From NCBI RefSeq assembly GCF_027943255.1, contig NC_072895.1:84384001-84448000 (forward strand): a DNA stretch of 64,000 nucleotides. The letters are read 5' to 3'. Both the position numbers and the translations under genes were made by a program. The number at the start of each line of letters is the position of its first letter. Positions within the stretch are counted from its first letter, which is position 1. The DNA comes from Anastrepha obliqua. Lineage: Eukaryota; Arthropoda; Insecta; Diptera; Tephritidae. Shown here in pieces: positions 33,113 through 44,937 of this stretch. The notes below the pieces were generated by a model that worked only from the letters and a program-made list of their open reading frames with translations, made no database searches and was not told the DNA's origin.

Positions 33113-35640
33113 AGTAAAAAGTAAAAAAAAATCACAAAAGAAGAAACACAAAAAAGTGAATGGATAGATGAACTGGAAATTTAGTGAACCGAAAATGATT
33201 TGTGCAAACTCAAATAAAATTTAAAAATTGCACAAGCAACGAAAAGAAGCAACAAATTTGCGCTGCATAGCAAAGTTATTACACATACACACACACACAT
33301 ATGCACATAAATATTATATTATAGCAAATGTATGTATACCAGATATTTCAGTTTCACACTGTCGTATTTTCTCTTGTAAACCAAAAAGTTGTCTCCACTT
33401 GCCGCGCGCTTCGCTGGCTTTTTGTTAGCAACAGCCAAAAGTTCAGTTGGCTTAGCATTCGATTTCAATCGTCGATGGTCATTGATCGTCATCGATTTGG
33501 GTCAATTGCATTCGAAAAATAATAAAACAAAATCAAGCGAGAAATTTAGCTTCCCTGGCCTTCTTAACCTTTCCGCTTTACATTTGGTATTTTTATATTC
33601 TATGTTCGTAGGTATTCGCATGCTTTAGTTTCAGCTATAAATTTGTTTCGTTTTTGTTTTCTTTAGAATTATGCCTAATCCATTATGAAATTTTGTTTAG
33701 AATAGCGAGGTGGAGCGCACTGATTTCTATTAGCTCTTAGCGGCTACACTTTTACCGCTTTTAATTTGGTTTGCGAAGCTTGCCAACAGATTTATGAAAT
33801 TTTTAAGCATTTGGCAATGTTGATAATCTTTGGTTCTACTACTGCCAAGTTGCCACTGGGTTAATAGGCCGACATGCCTGGGCATTTATTTTGGTGTTTG
33901 AATTGAGGTTTTGCTCTTAGATGGCCTAGGTGTCAGCGGAGAATAGGCAGAGTGCTTTGTTAATTTAAAATACACTCATATCGTCCAGTAGACGAGCAGC
34001 GCTTACAAAAGTAGATGACTAATGCAGTTGTTTGGTATAGTAAAATAAATTATAAATTCTTTCAACATGAAAACTTGTAAAGCATAATAATTCCTGTGCT
34101 TTTCGAGAAGATCTTCTCTATAATAATTTTTGGGGCAAATTGTTTAGAATATGGAGTGGAAAGAATTCAAATTCAATATAATTACATTGCCAAAACATTT
34201 GTACGAATGGTGGCAATTAAGGGGGGCAGCTCCTCCAGCACTTTTAATTTTTTCATTTTTTTTTTAGCATTTGAAATTCATTTACAATCTGAAGAATATC
34301 TTTTCAATGTTTTAATACTTTCAGCTTTTGTGCGCGTGAGTGGAAAAATAACTCCAGAATATTACTCAGGGGTACAACCATTTCATACAATTCATTCAAG
34401 GACCACATATTTGTGGTACAATCAGTGGCAACATACGAACGAACTACCACCTCCACATGACTATAATTCGTCAGAGGATCCTAATACGTAGAGCGCAGAA
34501 GAGGGCTTCATTGCACCATTCGTAGTAATTTCAAAAAACCTTTTTTTATTTGCTAAATTTAAAATATCCATTAAATAAAATTAGTAAATGTGTTCGATTT
34601 GTAAAATTTCCATTTAATAACTTTATCGTTTTGTAAATTCACCTACTGCAATTACTTTCAGTTAATTTTCCAAACCGATTGATCTCCCGCATTGAAAGAT
34701 ATTACTTTTGTTAATCTCCCGTTGTTATATTCATATTGCAAATAAAAAATTTATGTACTTACATAAATGCAAACATAAAATAAAAGTCATTTTAACTACA
34801 GCTTCTTTTTACAAGTCAGTGAAATTATACTCTTTCATTGTTTCCAGAGAAACTTAAAATGAAAAGAAAGCACTACAAAACACATACATACATACGTGCT
34901 ATACTCGTACAAATATACAGGTGGTCATATTTCTGCTGTATCCATAGAGATATACCAAGTAACACATTGTCTTACAATATTTACTCACTGAAGGCCATTC
35001 AGCCACCTTCAAACAGGCGGCGACCTCCTCTACTCAAGGGGCAATAAACCAGGCTGTTCGGGGAAGAATGGCGTGGTGTAAGTTTGTGGGTTTAGTAAAG
35101 CTCATTACTGTGGCTGCAACGCTGTTTCTGATAATTGAGTCAGCAGCATCAGGTGTTTTTACTTTGTGGCCTTTTGCAGAACATTTCCCTCTAAATTCTG
35201 CTGCTAAGTAAATTTTTTTGTTTACTCTATAAAATGTTTCATTTAGCAAAAGTAAATATAAAAGTTCATGTAACGGGTGGTTTTGTGAGTGGAGCGGCTG
35301 TTTTTTTATAATGAAATTCAACAAAAAATAAAATGGCGAAGAGTTTGGCTTTATTAGCCTGCATTTTTTATAACATTTTGTGCTTATAAATAATTTGGAT
35401 TGATCATTTGGACCAAGTACCAATTTTCCGGCCTTGTGTTGCACAGAATATTGTATTGACTTTTGTAGATTTACGAAAAGTAGTCCAAAGTAGCGAATAA
35501 TGGATTCCAGATAGGCAATAGAAAGATGTTTTTATTGTCATGATTGAGTTACCAAAAGAGTGGAGCTTATATATCTTTCCGAAACGATTTTTCTTTAATT
35601 ACTCATTCAATATAAGTTTACAATTTGTTCAGAACTTTTC
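32500..35640. other. Spacer with A-rich tracts and a possible 5' exon
   Basis: Poly-A tracts near 32700 and 33081-33097, and a CACACACA run near 33281-33298. Open frames of 66-136 codons (for example 34096-34491 on + and 35034-35444 on -) have no ATG of note, no domain and no codon bias. See the splice-donor entry at 33046-33057. Confidence 0.4.
33046..33057 (+). promoter_or_regulatory. Strong splice-donor match after a possible leader exon
   Basis: CTCAGAG|GTAAGT matches the consensus 5' splice site almost perfectly. About 155 bp upstream, TATAAAA-like sequences occur (32851 and 32867), so a short non-coding first exon of about 150 bp is conceivable. No acceptor can be tied to it; consensus donors also occur by chance. 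Confidence 0.2.
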
Positions 35641-35991
35641 AAAATATTCTCTGCCTGCTTCGATGCACGATTACTAAGGCTTTACCCAATCATTGAAGAC
35701 ACCTTGGACGTCGTCAACTGGAATCTCCTGCAGTGTGGAGCTGCTAAAACGGCCGAGTTCCTTTTAGCGTTCTTTTGATCTCTGGGAAGAAGTCTGCTGG
35801 GAAGAAGTCGTGTCTAGGCTCTTTTTAGCCAGCTTCACATGAAGCTTTATTGCATACTGCTTCTCTAAAAACTGGACCACTGACGACTGGCTCCAGCCTC
35901 GTTTCGAAGCTTAGACTCCTCATCACAACTACACAGATCAATTCGGGAACTTTCAGGACAGAATTACAAGTGTTGCTCCATATTCATATAC

Positions 35992-36290
35992 ATATATATA
36001 GGTATGTATATTGGAGCTCCTCCTCTAACTTGTTATGTGCGTCTTGAAGTTGATCCATAAATGGAGGGGCCTACAGTTTTAAGTCGACTCCGAATAGCTG
36101 ATTTTTTATGAGCTTTTTCATAGAACTACATTCGGAGGTTTGTCGAAGGGCGACCCTTGCAAGAAAAAACTTATTCTAGTCACGCACGCAACCAAAAAGC
36201 GAGGATAATTTGCTTTGGCATTGCCTTCAATATTTTGTTTCGAACCAGTACCGAATAAGGATACCTCCGATATGCAAACTACACCAGGCG
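35992..36290 (-). repeat. S1 SINE, copy 2 (longest)
   Basis: Reverse-oriented. In minus sense a box B-like ACTGGTTCGAAAC lies near 36250, then GGTTGCGTGCGTGACTAG, CAAGGGTCGCCCTTCGACAA, ACCTCCGAATGTAG, CAGCTATTCGGAGTCGACTT, AAAACTGTAGGCCCCTCCAT, and finally GAGGAGGAGCTCC at about 35995. This is the fullest body of the family in the window, although the head is rearranged (a piece resembling GCAATGCCAAA sits in it). Confidence 0.72.
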
Positions 36291-36299
36291 GTACATTTT

Positions 36300-37100
36300 G
36301 GGGCACACATAAATAGTTAATGAGTCACGTGAGGTTTAGCATTGCTTTAAATGCTGAGCTTGAAGTTGGCGCTCTGCTAAATTTTTTTTACTGACCACTC
36401 GTCTTAGAAATAAACTCCCACTCGGTTGTAAATCTCTGCATGATTATTTTTCAAGTTTACAGCTGTTTTGACCGACTGTTCCATACATCAAAAAGCAACA
36501 CCTATTACATATACAGACATTGAAACTAAGCAATATGGAGAAGTTAATAAGTAATGAAAACCGAAATTAAACTAAAAAACACTTGGGCATACACTTGGGA
36601 ACTTTCCACTTCAGACTTATATGCAGAGGGTGTACACATACGCACTTATATATATTTATTTATTATACTCATGTTTTGATACAAACTTTTTTTAAAAGGA
36701 TAAATACATACTTATGCTTAGGCATACACGCCATAAACATACACATTTTAGTAATATTTCTTACGGCTTGCACTTTGCAATCTACTTGACAAAATAAAAT
36801 TAGTTTTCTCAATTCCCCAGTTCATTCAATTTTAATTTCTTGCTGGACGATTACTTTGAATAACTCGGTTTGTTTCATTGCACTGAAGTGCGGGCTGGTT
36901 GTTTGATTTAATTTTATTTCTGCACTGTGCTCATGTATTATGATATTTTCCTCACTACTGTTGTTATTGAAATTGTTAAAGCGTCTTACATTGTAACCTG
37001 TTTTTGACATAATTGAAAAGTTAGACCAAACATTTTTTTTTTTAATTTTTTCAAAAAAAAGAAAAAGAATTATTTTTAAAAAAAATTTGGTAAATATTTT
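36300..37100. other. AT-rich spacer
   Basis: CATACACAT microsatellite-like patches near 36640 and 36720, T/A homopolymers after 37030. Nothing coding recognised. Confidence 0.4.
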
Positions 37101-37117
37101 TTTTTTCTTGTTATTAA

Positions 37118-37530
37118 AAACAAATTTGTTTCTTTGTAGACTTGAGTATAATAGGAAGTAAGCCAAATTTGTAAAATTTGATAATTTTGGGATTTATTAA
37201 ATATTATATTTAAAATTTGGTTAACAGTTTTAAAATTTGTTTATTTTTTTATTTCCTTTTTAATTTTTAATGTTGAAATACACATAAAAAAAAAATTAGC
37301 TTTTTTTTTCAAACAAAAAAACAAAACAATTTGAAAAAAAATTTAGTTTTTATTTGAAAATTTCCCAAAAAAAAATTTTTTGTTATTTAAAAAACAAATT
37401 TGTTCATTTGTTGACTCGAGTATAATAGGAAAAACCCAATTTCTAAAATTTGGAAGTTTTGAGATTTATTTAATATTGAAAATTTGGTTAACATCTTTCA
37501 AATTTATTTATTTATTTTTATTTTTCTTTA
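37118..37530. repeat. Duplicated AT-rich repeat (period about 265 bp)
   Basis: Two copies of one motif: GACTTGAGTATAATAGGAAG near 37138 and GACTCGAGTATAATAGGAAA near 37403. Each is followed by GGGATTTATT or GAGATTTATT, an AATATT block, AAATTTGGTTAACA and a T-rich run. A third, more decayed copy lies at 52755-52905. Confidence 0.65.
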
Positions 37531-37599
37531 TTTTATTTTATTTTTTATATTTATTGTTGAGATACACAAAAGTTTAGTTTTTTGTTAAAAGTTTTTGGG

Positions 37600-40500
37600 A
37601 AGAATTGTTGTTTTTGTAATTTTTAAAAACAATCTTCTCTGATTTGCCTTTTCTTTTTAATTAATAGCTGAGTTTATACTCAGAAATCGCAGACATTCCA
37701 TAATAGTATCCCCAGAACTATTCGAGTTATTTTCATATATCTACAGCAAATCGGACACATAACCACTAAAAATATTATTGACAAAACGATAAGCCGTGAG
37801 AATTGACCTAAAAAATTAACAGACTTGCGGAAAATAGATAAGAGTTTATTAAGTAGAAAACGTTACAATATTTATGTTATCGCACAATTTACAGAATATG
37901 ATATAAATCTTAATTCTACATCATTATATTTGTATATTTATCACAGGTTTGGTTTTTTAAACGATTTTTTCTTTTTTTTTCGAAGGAAAAAACTACTATG
38001 AAAAACCTCCGCTATACATCTTACAAGCTAGGGTTAATCTGTACGCATTTAAGTACCAGGGCCTAATTGAACATTAAGAAAGTTCAGTTATTAGTAGATT
38101 GTCCGAAAAACTGGAAAATATTCCTCGAATGAAAAAGCAAGATTTGACGCTTTAACCCCACTCTGAAGTAATATGAAAGCAGTTCCAGGGTGGGCGACGA
38201 TTTCAGACGAGAGGATTTTTTTAGTCCATGCAGGTTGAACATACCATTGGTGAGATGGCGGGTTTTATGATGTGGTGTGAGTCATTTTAAAAGACCAATT
38301 TTCACCCCCCCCAAAAATTTATAATTTTTTTACTACATTTTTTTTTATTCTGATTTTATTTCATGTTATTTTATTTTATTTTTGTTTTTTAATTTAATTT
38401 AAACTTATTTTGTTAATTTTATTTAATTTTTAAAACTTATTTTAATTCAATTTTATTTTATTTTATTAAACTTAATTTAATTTAATTTAAATTAAATTTA
38501 TTAAACTTATTTTAATTTAATTTAATGTTTATTAAATACTATTTTCAAAAAGCGATCCTCTTCTCTGTATTTAATCTTATTTTCATCATTTTTTACTCTA
38601 TTTTTATTAAATAAAATTATCAAAAACCCTTTCTCTTCTCTTCATATTATTATATACCCCACCACAGCAGCTTGTAAAAAAAAGGAAAAAATTTAGAAAC
38701 ATTTTTTTTGCACTAATTGAAAAAGTTTCCATCCCCTGGCGCATAAACAAGTAATATTTGCAGGGCAAATATGCATCACTTCACAACGAGTGAACGCAAC
38801 TTTTTCCTTCACCGTTGTAACTTGAGCTGGGTGTTTAGTGGCTCGTTTGTACGCTGTCAGTTCTGACCCACTCTTCGTGAAGTGCCGATAAAAGTTCTTG
38901 AATAACAACTAACATAGTTGTTTGTATGCACATCCACGCAGATGAAGTTATGAGCTGGTCATAAAAAATTTCCACCGTTGCCATACAATTACCTACACCT
39001 GGCAAACTTTGTTCTTAGTTTCTCAATTTTTTGCTATTTACCTCATCATTTGCACTTCCATTATTTGTCTTATCATGGATTTTCTTTTTTCTTCACATAC
39101 ATATGTGTGGATGTCGTATTTATATATGGAGCATCTCATGCGCAATTCACAAAGTTGCGAAGGATATCACTCCACTGGCGCCGCGTTGGCCTTTTTTGGT
39201 CATAAGCCAACGGTGCATACACGGAGCTTCGTGCTGTGCTTGTGTCAAAGAAAGTAGTTGACTAGGTCATGCAACGAGGCAGGGGTGAGCGGGAGTAAGG
39301 GTGCGTACAAAAATTTAGAATTTGCATGAGAGCGATAAACAGAGTGGGTTTTGGTAAGAGAGTGCTATGGCGCTTATTCGCAATTAGAATGAGTCGAGAA
39401 AGAACAAATCATGAATGCTTTATTTTTTGTACACATTCTATTTTATTTTAAATATGTTTACGAAATTTTCGATTTATCATTAAAAAAATTAGGCTATGAG
39501 TTTTTTGATTTTAATGCAATTTTCTTCCAGAGTTTCATTATACTTAAGTTTTTCATCGTTAAAAAGTATTCCCTTGGCTGTCTCTTTAAATATAAAGAAT
39601 TTCAATACAATTTAGTGAGTGCTTTGCACTACTTATTATTAGTTTTGAATAGTTCATAACGCCTAGAGCTGCTTTAATCATTTTTACAATGTGGTTTTTC
39701 TTCCAACCTCTTCTCTTACTTACCCACAGATATTTTCGCTCAACTCAATGTAAAAACTAACTCAATTGGCTGGCCAGCGTCCTAATCAAAGAGCGCTCAC
39801 CATTAGCTCTTTCTCTTTCTCTTTGAGCACGCGCTTTAATTTGCCCTCTACTTAAGTGGCCCACCCCCATACACCCCCTCCTTGACCTTGAATGTTTTCG
39901 TTTTGTACTGAGTTGTTACTTTACACACACCATAATAGTTGTATTGTTGTAACTGCCCTACATTACCACCTTTACCGTTACTGCCGACAGCATCACTTGA
40001 CTCACACAGCATCCCTTGTGCACTTTGAGTGGGTTAGTGGCTAACTGCGCCGAGAGTCGTCGAATGAGACGTAGTTTTAAAATATTAATTGTGCTCGTTT
40101 TTGCTACGTTCCAAACTTTGCTTTCGCCGCCCTTGGGGAGCTAACTGGTAAAATTTGTTTGCTTGTTTGTTTGTACTCGATAAATTTGTTGCTACTGCTG
40201 TAATCGTTGTAGTAATTGAGGCAGTGTATTAGTGGATCAGCAGCAATCGTTGTCGTCATTCCCAATTTTGCAATCGTGTGTGACAGGTGGCCGAGACCAA
40301 CAGTTGGCTCAGGGTTTTTTTTGCGAAAAAATAAACTGTCATACATATTTACATATATACGTAGATATGTGTGTATTAGTATTAATATGTACATAGTCGT
40401 AATGTAAATTCGTTGGCGGTGAGGTCAGGTCGTGTGAATGAATAGGAAATTCAAGAAGTGTTGTGTAAACTCCATAAAGGCAGGTGAAATGCGAGTGTGC

Positions 40501-40730
40501 CCCGCGCTGTGAGTAATAGCCATCGAAAATTAATATGAATGAGGTCTTTAATATTTTTTTATCGAGCTTAACTTAATATAGTTGAGAGACGGCAGGCATA
40601 AAGTGATGCATACGCCGTGAATGCCTGGTGAAAGTGATTATAAATATTGCGGGTGTAGTGAATAAAGTTGAGAATGAGATATAGCAATGAATGTAACGAA
40701 ATGAATCAGGATCAAATGGGGAATGGTAAC
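37600..40730. other. Spacer; T-rich low-complexity DNA 38330-38540
   Basis: 38330-38540 consists of TTTTATTTTATTTAATTT-type sequence. A GC-richer patch at 39150-39320 has overlapping short frames on + without a domain. 39780-40120 is mixed CT-rich. No transposon recognised. Confidence 0.4.
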
Positions 40731-40734
40731 TTGA

Positions 40735-42010
40735 AATTAAAATAAAAATTGTATAATATAAAATTAGAAAATAGGATAAATAAAAATTCTAAGTAAAATA
40801 TTTATTAAAAAAATAAACAATACAGTGAAATGAAAAAATATAATTAGGGGAAAATAAGGTAATTTAAAAATGAGAATAAATTAAAAACAAATAACGAAAA
40901 AAAAACAAAGAAAATAAATAAATAAATAAAGTGAAAGGAAATGTAATAAAATAACTGAATAAATATAAATTTTATTAAAAGAATAATGCAAAAATATTTT
41001 AAAAGTTAAAAACAAAATTAAAAAATATAAGAAATGAAATAAACTAATATAAAGAAATAAATAAAAACGAATGTAATAAAATGAAATAATGTGAAATAAA
41101 ACAAAATAAAATAATTAAATAATCATACAAAATTCTCTTAAAAAATAAAATAACAAACAACAGAAAAAGTTGAAAGTAAAATGAAAGGAAATAAAATTAA
41201 ATAAAATGAACTTAAATAAAACAAAAATGAACAGAAAATAGAACTAAATCAAACAATTAAGTAATTATAAAAAAATTTATAACAGAATAAAGTAAAAAAA
41301 AAAGTTTACATACATAAGAAAATAAAATTAAATCCCTATAATAAATTTATGAAAAATAGGGAAAATGGATAAAGACAAAAAATAATAAAATGAAATAAAC
41401 TTAACTAAAAAATTTGCTTTAAAATAAAAAATAAAAATTAATAAATGAATGAAATTAAATTAAATTAATTAAAGTAAACAAAAATAAATAAAAATAAAAT
41501 AAAATAATTAAGTATTTATAAAAAATTAAAACGTAACAGAGTAATTTAACAAAAAAATTTAAGACGAATAAATACAATTAAACATCTATAACAATTTTAT
41601 GAAAAATCGAAAAATTTAAATTAAAAGAGCAATAAAACAAAATAAAATAAAATGAAATTAAAGAAAGTAATATAATTTGAAAAAACTAAACTGGAATAAT
41701 TAAATAAGCAAAAAATTATACAAAAATAATTAAAAAGTAAATCGCAAAGAAGAAAACAAAATATAAAATTAAGAACTAAATGAAACTTAAAGTTGGTTAA
41801 ATAAAAATGAAATTATACCTAATAATAAAATAAATAAATAAAATAAAATTAAATTTAAATTAAACGAAATAACATTCAATTTAATAAAATTAAAAAATTA
41901 TTATAGTACAACAATTAAATTATAAAAAAAATTGTAGAAAAATAATAAAAAAATAAAGTATGTAAGAAAAAACCACAAAATAAAATAAAATAAATCAAAA
42001 TTAAATGAAA
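40735..42010 (+). repeat. 1.28-kb A-rich degenerate AAATA/AAAAT tract
   Basis: Nearly all adenine and thymine with A far in excess of T on this strand, built from variants of AAATAAA, AAAATTA and ATAAAATAAAATAAA. It continues after the LINE insertion at 42925-42965 in the same style (AAAATAAAATAAAATTAAA), so the LINE landed inside it. Confidence 0.85.
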
Positions 42011-42011
42011 C

Positions 42012-42910
42012 GATCTATCATTTAGATTACCCGACTACTGTAGCGTATTCCAAGCGGAAGTATGCGCTATCTGGTATGCTGCGAAAACTCTCTTAGAAAA
42101 TAGAATATCACTAGAGGATATCCGCTTTTTCACCGACAGTCAAGCGGCCGTTCGAGCACTCAGCTCCTCTTATACCCACTCAGATGTGGTTCGATCCTGT
42201 CTCTTATCTCTTAACGAGATAAGTGTTCGGAATTCTGTCCAAGTTATCTGGATACCGGGTCACTGTGGATTCGAAGGTAACTGCAAAGCTGATGAGCTCG
42301 CAAGAGCTGGAGCTGCGCAATCAAATGTTAGTAACTTACCCACTATACACATTCCGCTCTCAACATGTAAATTACTCATTGATCGAGAATTTCACAGCAT
42401 TGCTGATCGGAGGTGGCGAGTGGAAACTACTTGCCTTACGACCAGACAAATCTGGCCATCCTACAATCTGAAACAGACAAAAACCCTTATAAGTCTATCG
42501 AAACACGAACTAAGGCATATAATATCTCTTATCACCGGCCACTGCCTTTTGGGCACTAACGCACGTCGGCTCGGGGTTCCTCAAAATGACCTGTGCAGAT
42601 ACTGCGAGGACGAAGATGAGGAAGTATCGAGCAGACATTTGCTGTGCAGTTGTCCCGGTCTAGCCAGAAGTCGACTCGCTCTTCTAGGCTCTCCAACAAT
42701 TGACAATCTTTCAGTACTCTCGGACCTGAGAATCGAATCTCTCATCAAATTCTCGAAACGAATTAATATCTTTGACAAAGATCTACAATAAAAATCTCGG
42801 TTAGGTGGGGAAATCATTTAAAATAATGAGCTCTAGGGCAACACAACGGACCCAACTTGTGGTCTATGTGGCACTCCGATGCGGGGTCACCCTTAAACCA
42901 ACCAACCAAC
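42012..42910 (+). pseudogene. 5'-truncated I-group LINE with open RNase H and C-terminal frame
   Basis: One uninterrupted plus frame from 42030 to the TAA at 42789 (253 codons). RNase H motifs are all present: SVFQAEVCAIWYAAK (Glu), IRFFTDSQAAVRALSS (Asp), VQVIWIPGHCGFEGNCKADE then LARAG (final Asp). The C-terminal domain follows with LRHIISLITGHCLLGTNARR, LGVPQNDLCRYCEDEDEEVS and HLLCSCPGLARSR, a C-x2-C...H-x4-C knuckle. The 3' UTR (CACAACGGACCCAACTTGTG) ends in four ACCA repeats at about 42895-42910. There is no RT or endonuclease: it is truncated on the 5' side, directly against A-rich DNA. With no stops or frameshifts it is the youngest-looking LINE in the window. Confidence 0.92.
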
Positions 42911-43300
42911 CAAATGAAAAAAGCAAAATAAAATAAAATTAAATTAAACTAAAATGAATAAATTAAAAGGAGCGTAATTCAAAATCGTTCTATGTTGACT
43001 TTAACTGAATTGAAGTTGTGGAAGTGAAATGGAAATTTTAAAAATTAAGTAAAGTGAATGGGGACTAAGATATACATATTTTACCAGGTTTTACTGAAAC
43101 TCAAAATTCCAACATTGTGTAATTGCCTCGTGATTCCGTTATACGTTGTTAACAGTCAGCGTTTTAATTAAATTTTTTGCCCCGCCACTTTGTCTCTGTT
43201 AAACAAAACATTTTTAAAATTCTTCAAAAGTGCTTGCGACCAGAATTACTTTGTGTATGGGCTCGAAACGATGTGTTGTGTATAAAAATGTGACAATTAA

Positions 43301-43529
43301 AACTGCAAATTCATTAGGGATGCCAAACCACCGCCAGCACCAACTCCAGCAAAGCCGTATGCAATAACAACAGCAGCAATGTTATTGATTTGCCATTTTG
43401 GCGGCAAAGCGAAGCGACCACGTTCGGCCACAGCTGACAGCAGCGACAGTGAGACGGAGGCGACTGTTGACGCCCGCGGTAACAATGCAAATGCTAGTGG
43501 TGACGCCGTTACGAATGAGCAGCGGTAAA
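43301..43529 (+). CDS. Possible host-gene exon (hypothetical)
   Basis: A plus frame is open from just after a TAA at 43298 to a TAA at 43527. It has distinctly higher GC and third positions that look coding: AKPPPAPTPAKPYAITTAAM, HFGGKAKRPRSATADSSDSE, TEATVDARGNNANASGDAVT, then NEQR. The composition (Pro/Ala-rich, a basic KAKRPR stretch, a Ser/Asp/Glu cluster) suits a disordered tail of a nuclear or signalling protein. At its 3' side CAGCG|GTAAAT could be a splice donor, or the TAA in it could be the true stop. Upstream CATTAG|GG is a possible but weak acceptor. I do not recognise the protein. A second plus frame (from about 43320, ASTNSSKAVCNNNSSNVIDL) also stays open for 30 codons, which weakens the case. 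Confidence 0.35.
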
Positions 43530-44294
43530 TATGCAACACTCATGCATGACTACATTCACTTTTTTGATTGCCTGATTGCCCGATTGCCCTTCATCTCTCA
43601 CCTCTAACCCGCCTGCCAATTGAAATTCACTTAACGTAAGCTCTGCATCTATTACAAAAGTGAGTTTATTTGGTTTTTGTTTGTTGCTCAGACATGTTGA
43701 CGGAATCATGAAGTCGTCATAGACGTCATTCGGCATGCAAATGGCCTTGACACACTTTGGTGATGTGGATGTGAATTTAGATGAAAAACAGCTGAAGATG
43801 AGTTTGTGGTTTGTTGCTAACTGCAACAGCATTAACGGATTGGAGTTCAAAATGTAATGTTGCTCTGTGCAAAATGGAATTGAGTTTACCACCGGGAAAT
43901 GCAAAGAAAAGTATGAAGATGAATTTTTTCTCAAACAACTAAAATGCTTTTCATGTAAAATAAAATGCGCTGTTTGAAAGTTATAATTGAAATGCGACGT
44001 TACAAGACATGAAAGCAAGATTACAAATACTCGATTTGCCTGGAAAAAATATGCATAAACATTTTTTTGTTTTTTCTTTATATAAGCATTTCTAGTTTTA
44101 TAAGTAACTGTGCTAGTTAGTGATTGCTGGACATCTGAGCGTCTGTACACGTTGATGTCGTATTCAATCAATATAAATATTTTATTTGTGTTGTTCAGTT
44201 GATGTGTCTTTGCTGTGATAGATAGTCGAGTCTGTATTTGAGTTATTATGAAACTGTATATTAAGATGCTACTACACTTCAGAAGTAAAAGCAA
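43509..44294 (-). CDS. Unrecognised 261-codon open frame
   Basis: The longest open frame in the window. It begins with TTG rather than ATG; the first in-frame Met is far inside. No domain recognised. Composition is hydrophobic and aromatic early (LLLLKCSSILIYSFIITQ) and mixed later (AICMPNDVYDDFMIPSTC, ELTLSEFQLAGGLEVRDEGQ). A run of 261 codons without a stop in about 65% AT DNA is unlikely by chance at any one place, though many frames are being scanned. It overlaps the 3' side of the plus-strand candidate exon by about 20 bp. It could be a chance frame, part of an old unknown transposon, or an exon. Low confidence. Confidence 0.2.
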   Translation of the reverse strand: MLLLLKCSSILIYSFIITQIQTRLSITAKTHQLNNTNKIFILIEYDINVYRRSDVQQSLTSTVTYKTRNAYIKKKQKNVYAYFFQANRVFVILLSCLVTSHFNYNFQTAHFILHEKHFSCLRKNSSSYFSLHFPVVNSIPFCTEQHYILNSNPLMLLQLATNHKLIFSCFSSKFTSTSPKCVKAICMPNDVYDDFMIPSTCLSNKQKPNKLTFVIDAELTLSEFQLAGGLEVRDEGQSGNQAIKKVNVVMHECCIFTAAHS

Positions 44295-44299
44295 AAAAA

Positions 44300-44935
44300 A
44301 AATATTTTTGTATTTGTCAGTTCTTTAGAGTCTTAAAATGTAAATATGAAATAATATATAAAAGAACATTTAGTGGTGTTAGAAAGTTAAAATTGTGTAT
44401 AGCAAACATGTATGTATGATAATCTATTTGATTAAACTGAGTGAATTGCGTGAGAATTCAACATAATTTGGCCAAAAAGAAATAAAAAATAGGAAGAAAA
44501 TACAGTTGAAAAAGATATATATTAGAAGCGGGCTTGACGCCCTATGCTCCACTAGGAAGTAAAGAAAACATATATGTACATATACATATATATTTTTCAA
44601 TGAATTTCATATTCCGGAGGTGGGTTTCTAAGTGAGAAATCTTCCCATTTAATATGATTTTTCAAGTTTGTGGTTCAAATCCAGAAGCAAAGAGGATTTC
44701 TCTCGGACTCAATTTACGTAAATAGAATTGATAAGAAAAAAATTGTATTCTGGAAAGGTGTGATGTTGTTTTAAAATGGTCCAATTTTAATATAAAGAAG
44801 AAGCTTGAATGAAGTTAGAAAAATATAAAAAAATTACAAGCAAAAAATTAGAAAATTAAAAAAAAAAGAAATGGGGGAAAAATTAAAAAAAAAATTTCAA
44901 TTAAAAATTTAATTATTAATGAATTTAAAAACATT
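44300..44935. other. AT-rich spacer
   Basis: An isolated box B-like GGTTCAAATCC at 44672 has no box A or tRNA fold around it. Nothing else seen. Confidence 0.4.
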
Positions 44936-44937
44936 TT

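Noticed and set aside
34096..34491. 131-codon plus frame
   Set aside because: Starts at GTG, has a T-rich coded FFIFFLAF run, no domain and no codon bias; treated as chance.
35034..35444. 136-codon minus frame
   Set aside because: The ATG-started frame has no recognisable domain, AT-rich codons and no supporting context.
35640..35745. Possible mariner C-terminus on minus (IPVDDVQGVFNDWVK)
   Set aside because: Only one short phrase resembles the family and no upstream catalytic motif or terminus is present; too weak to annotate.
44660..44690. Box B-like GGTTCAAATCC suggesting a tRNA gene
   Set aside because: No box A at the right distance and no cloverleaf could be drawn from the surrounding sequence.
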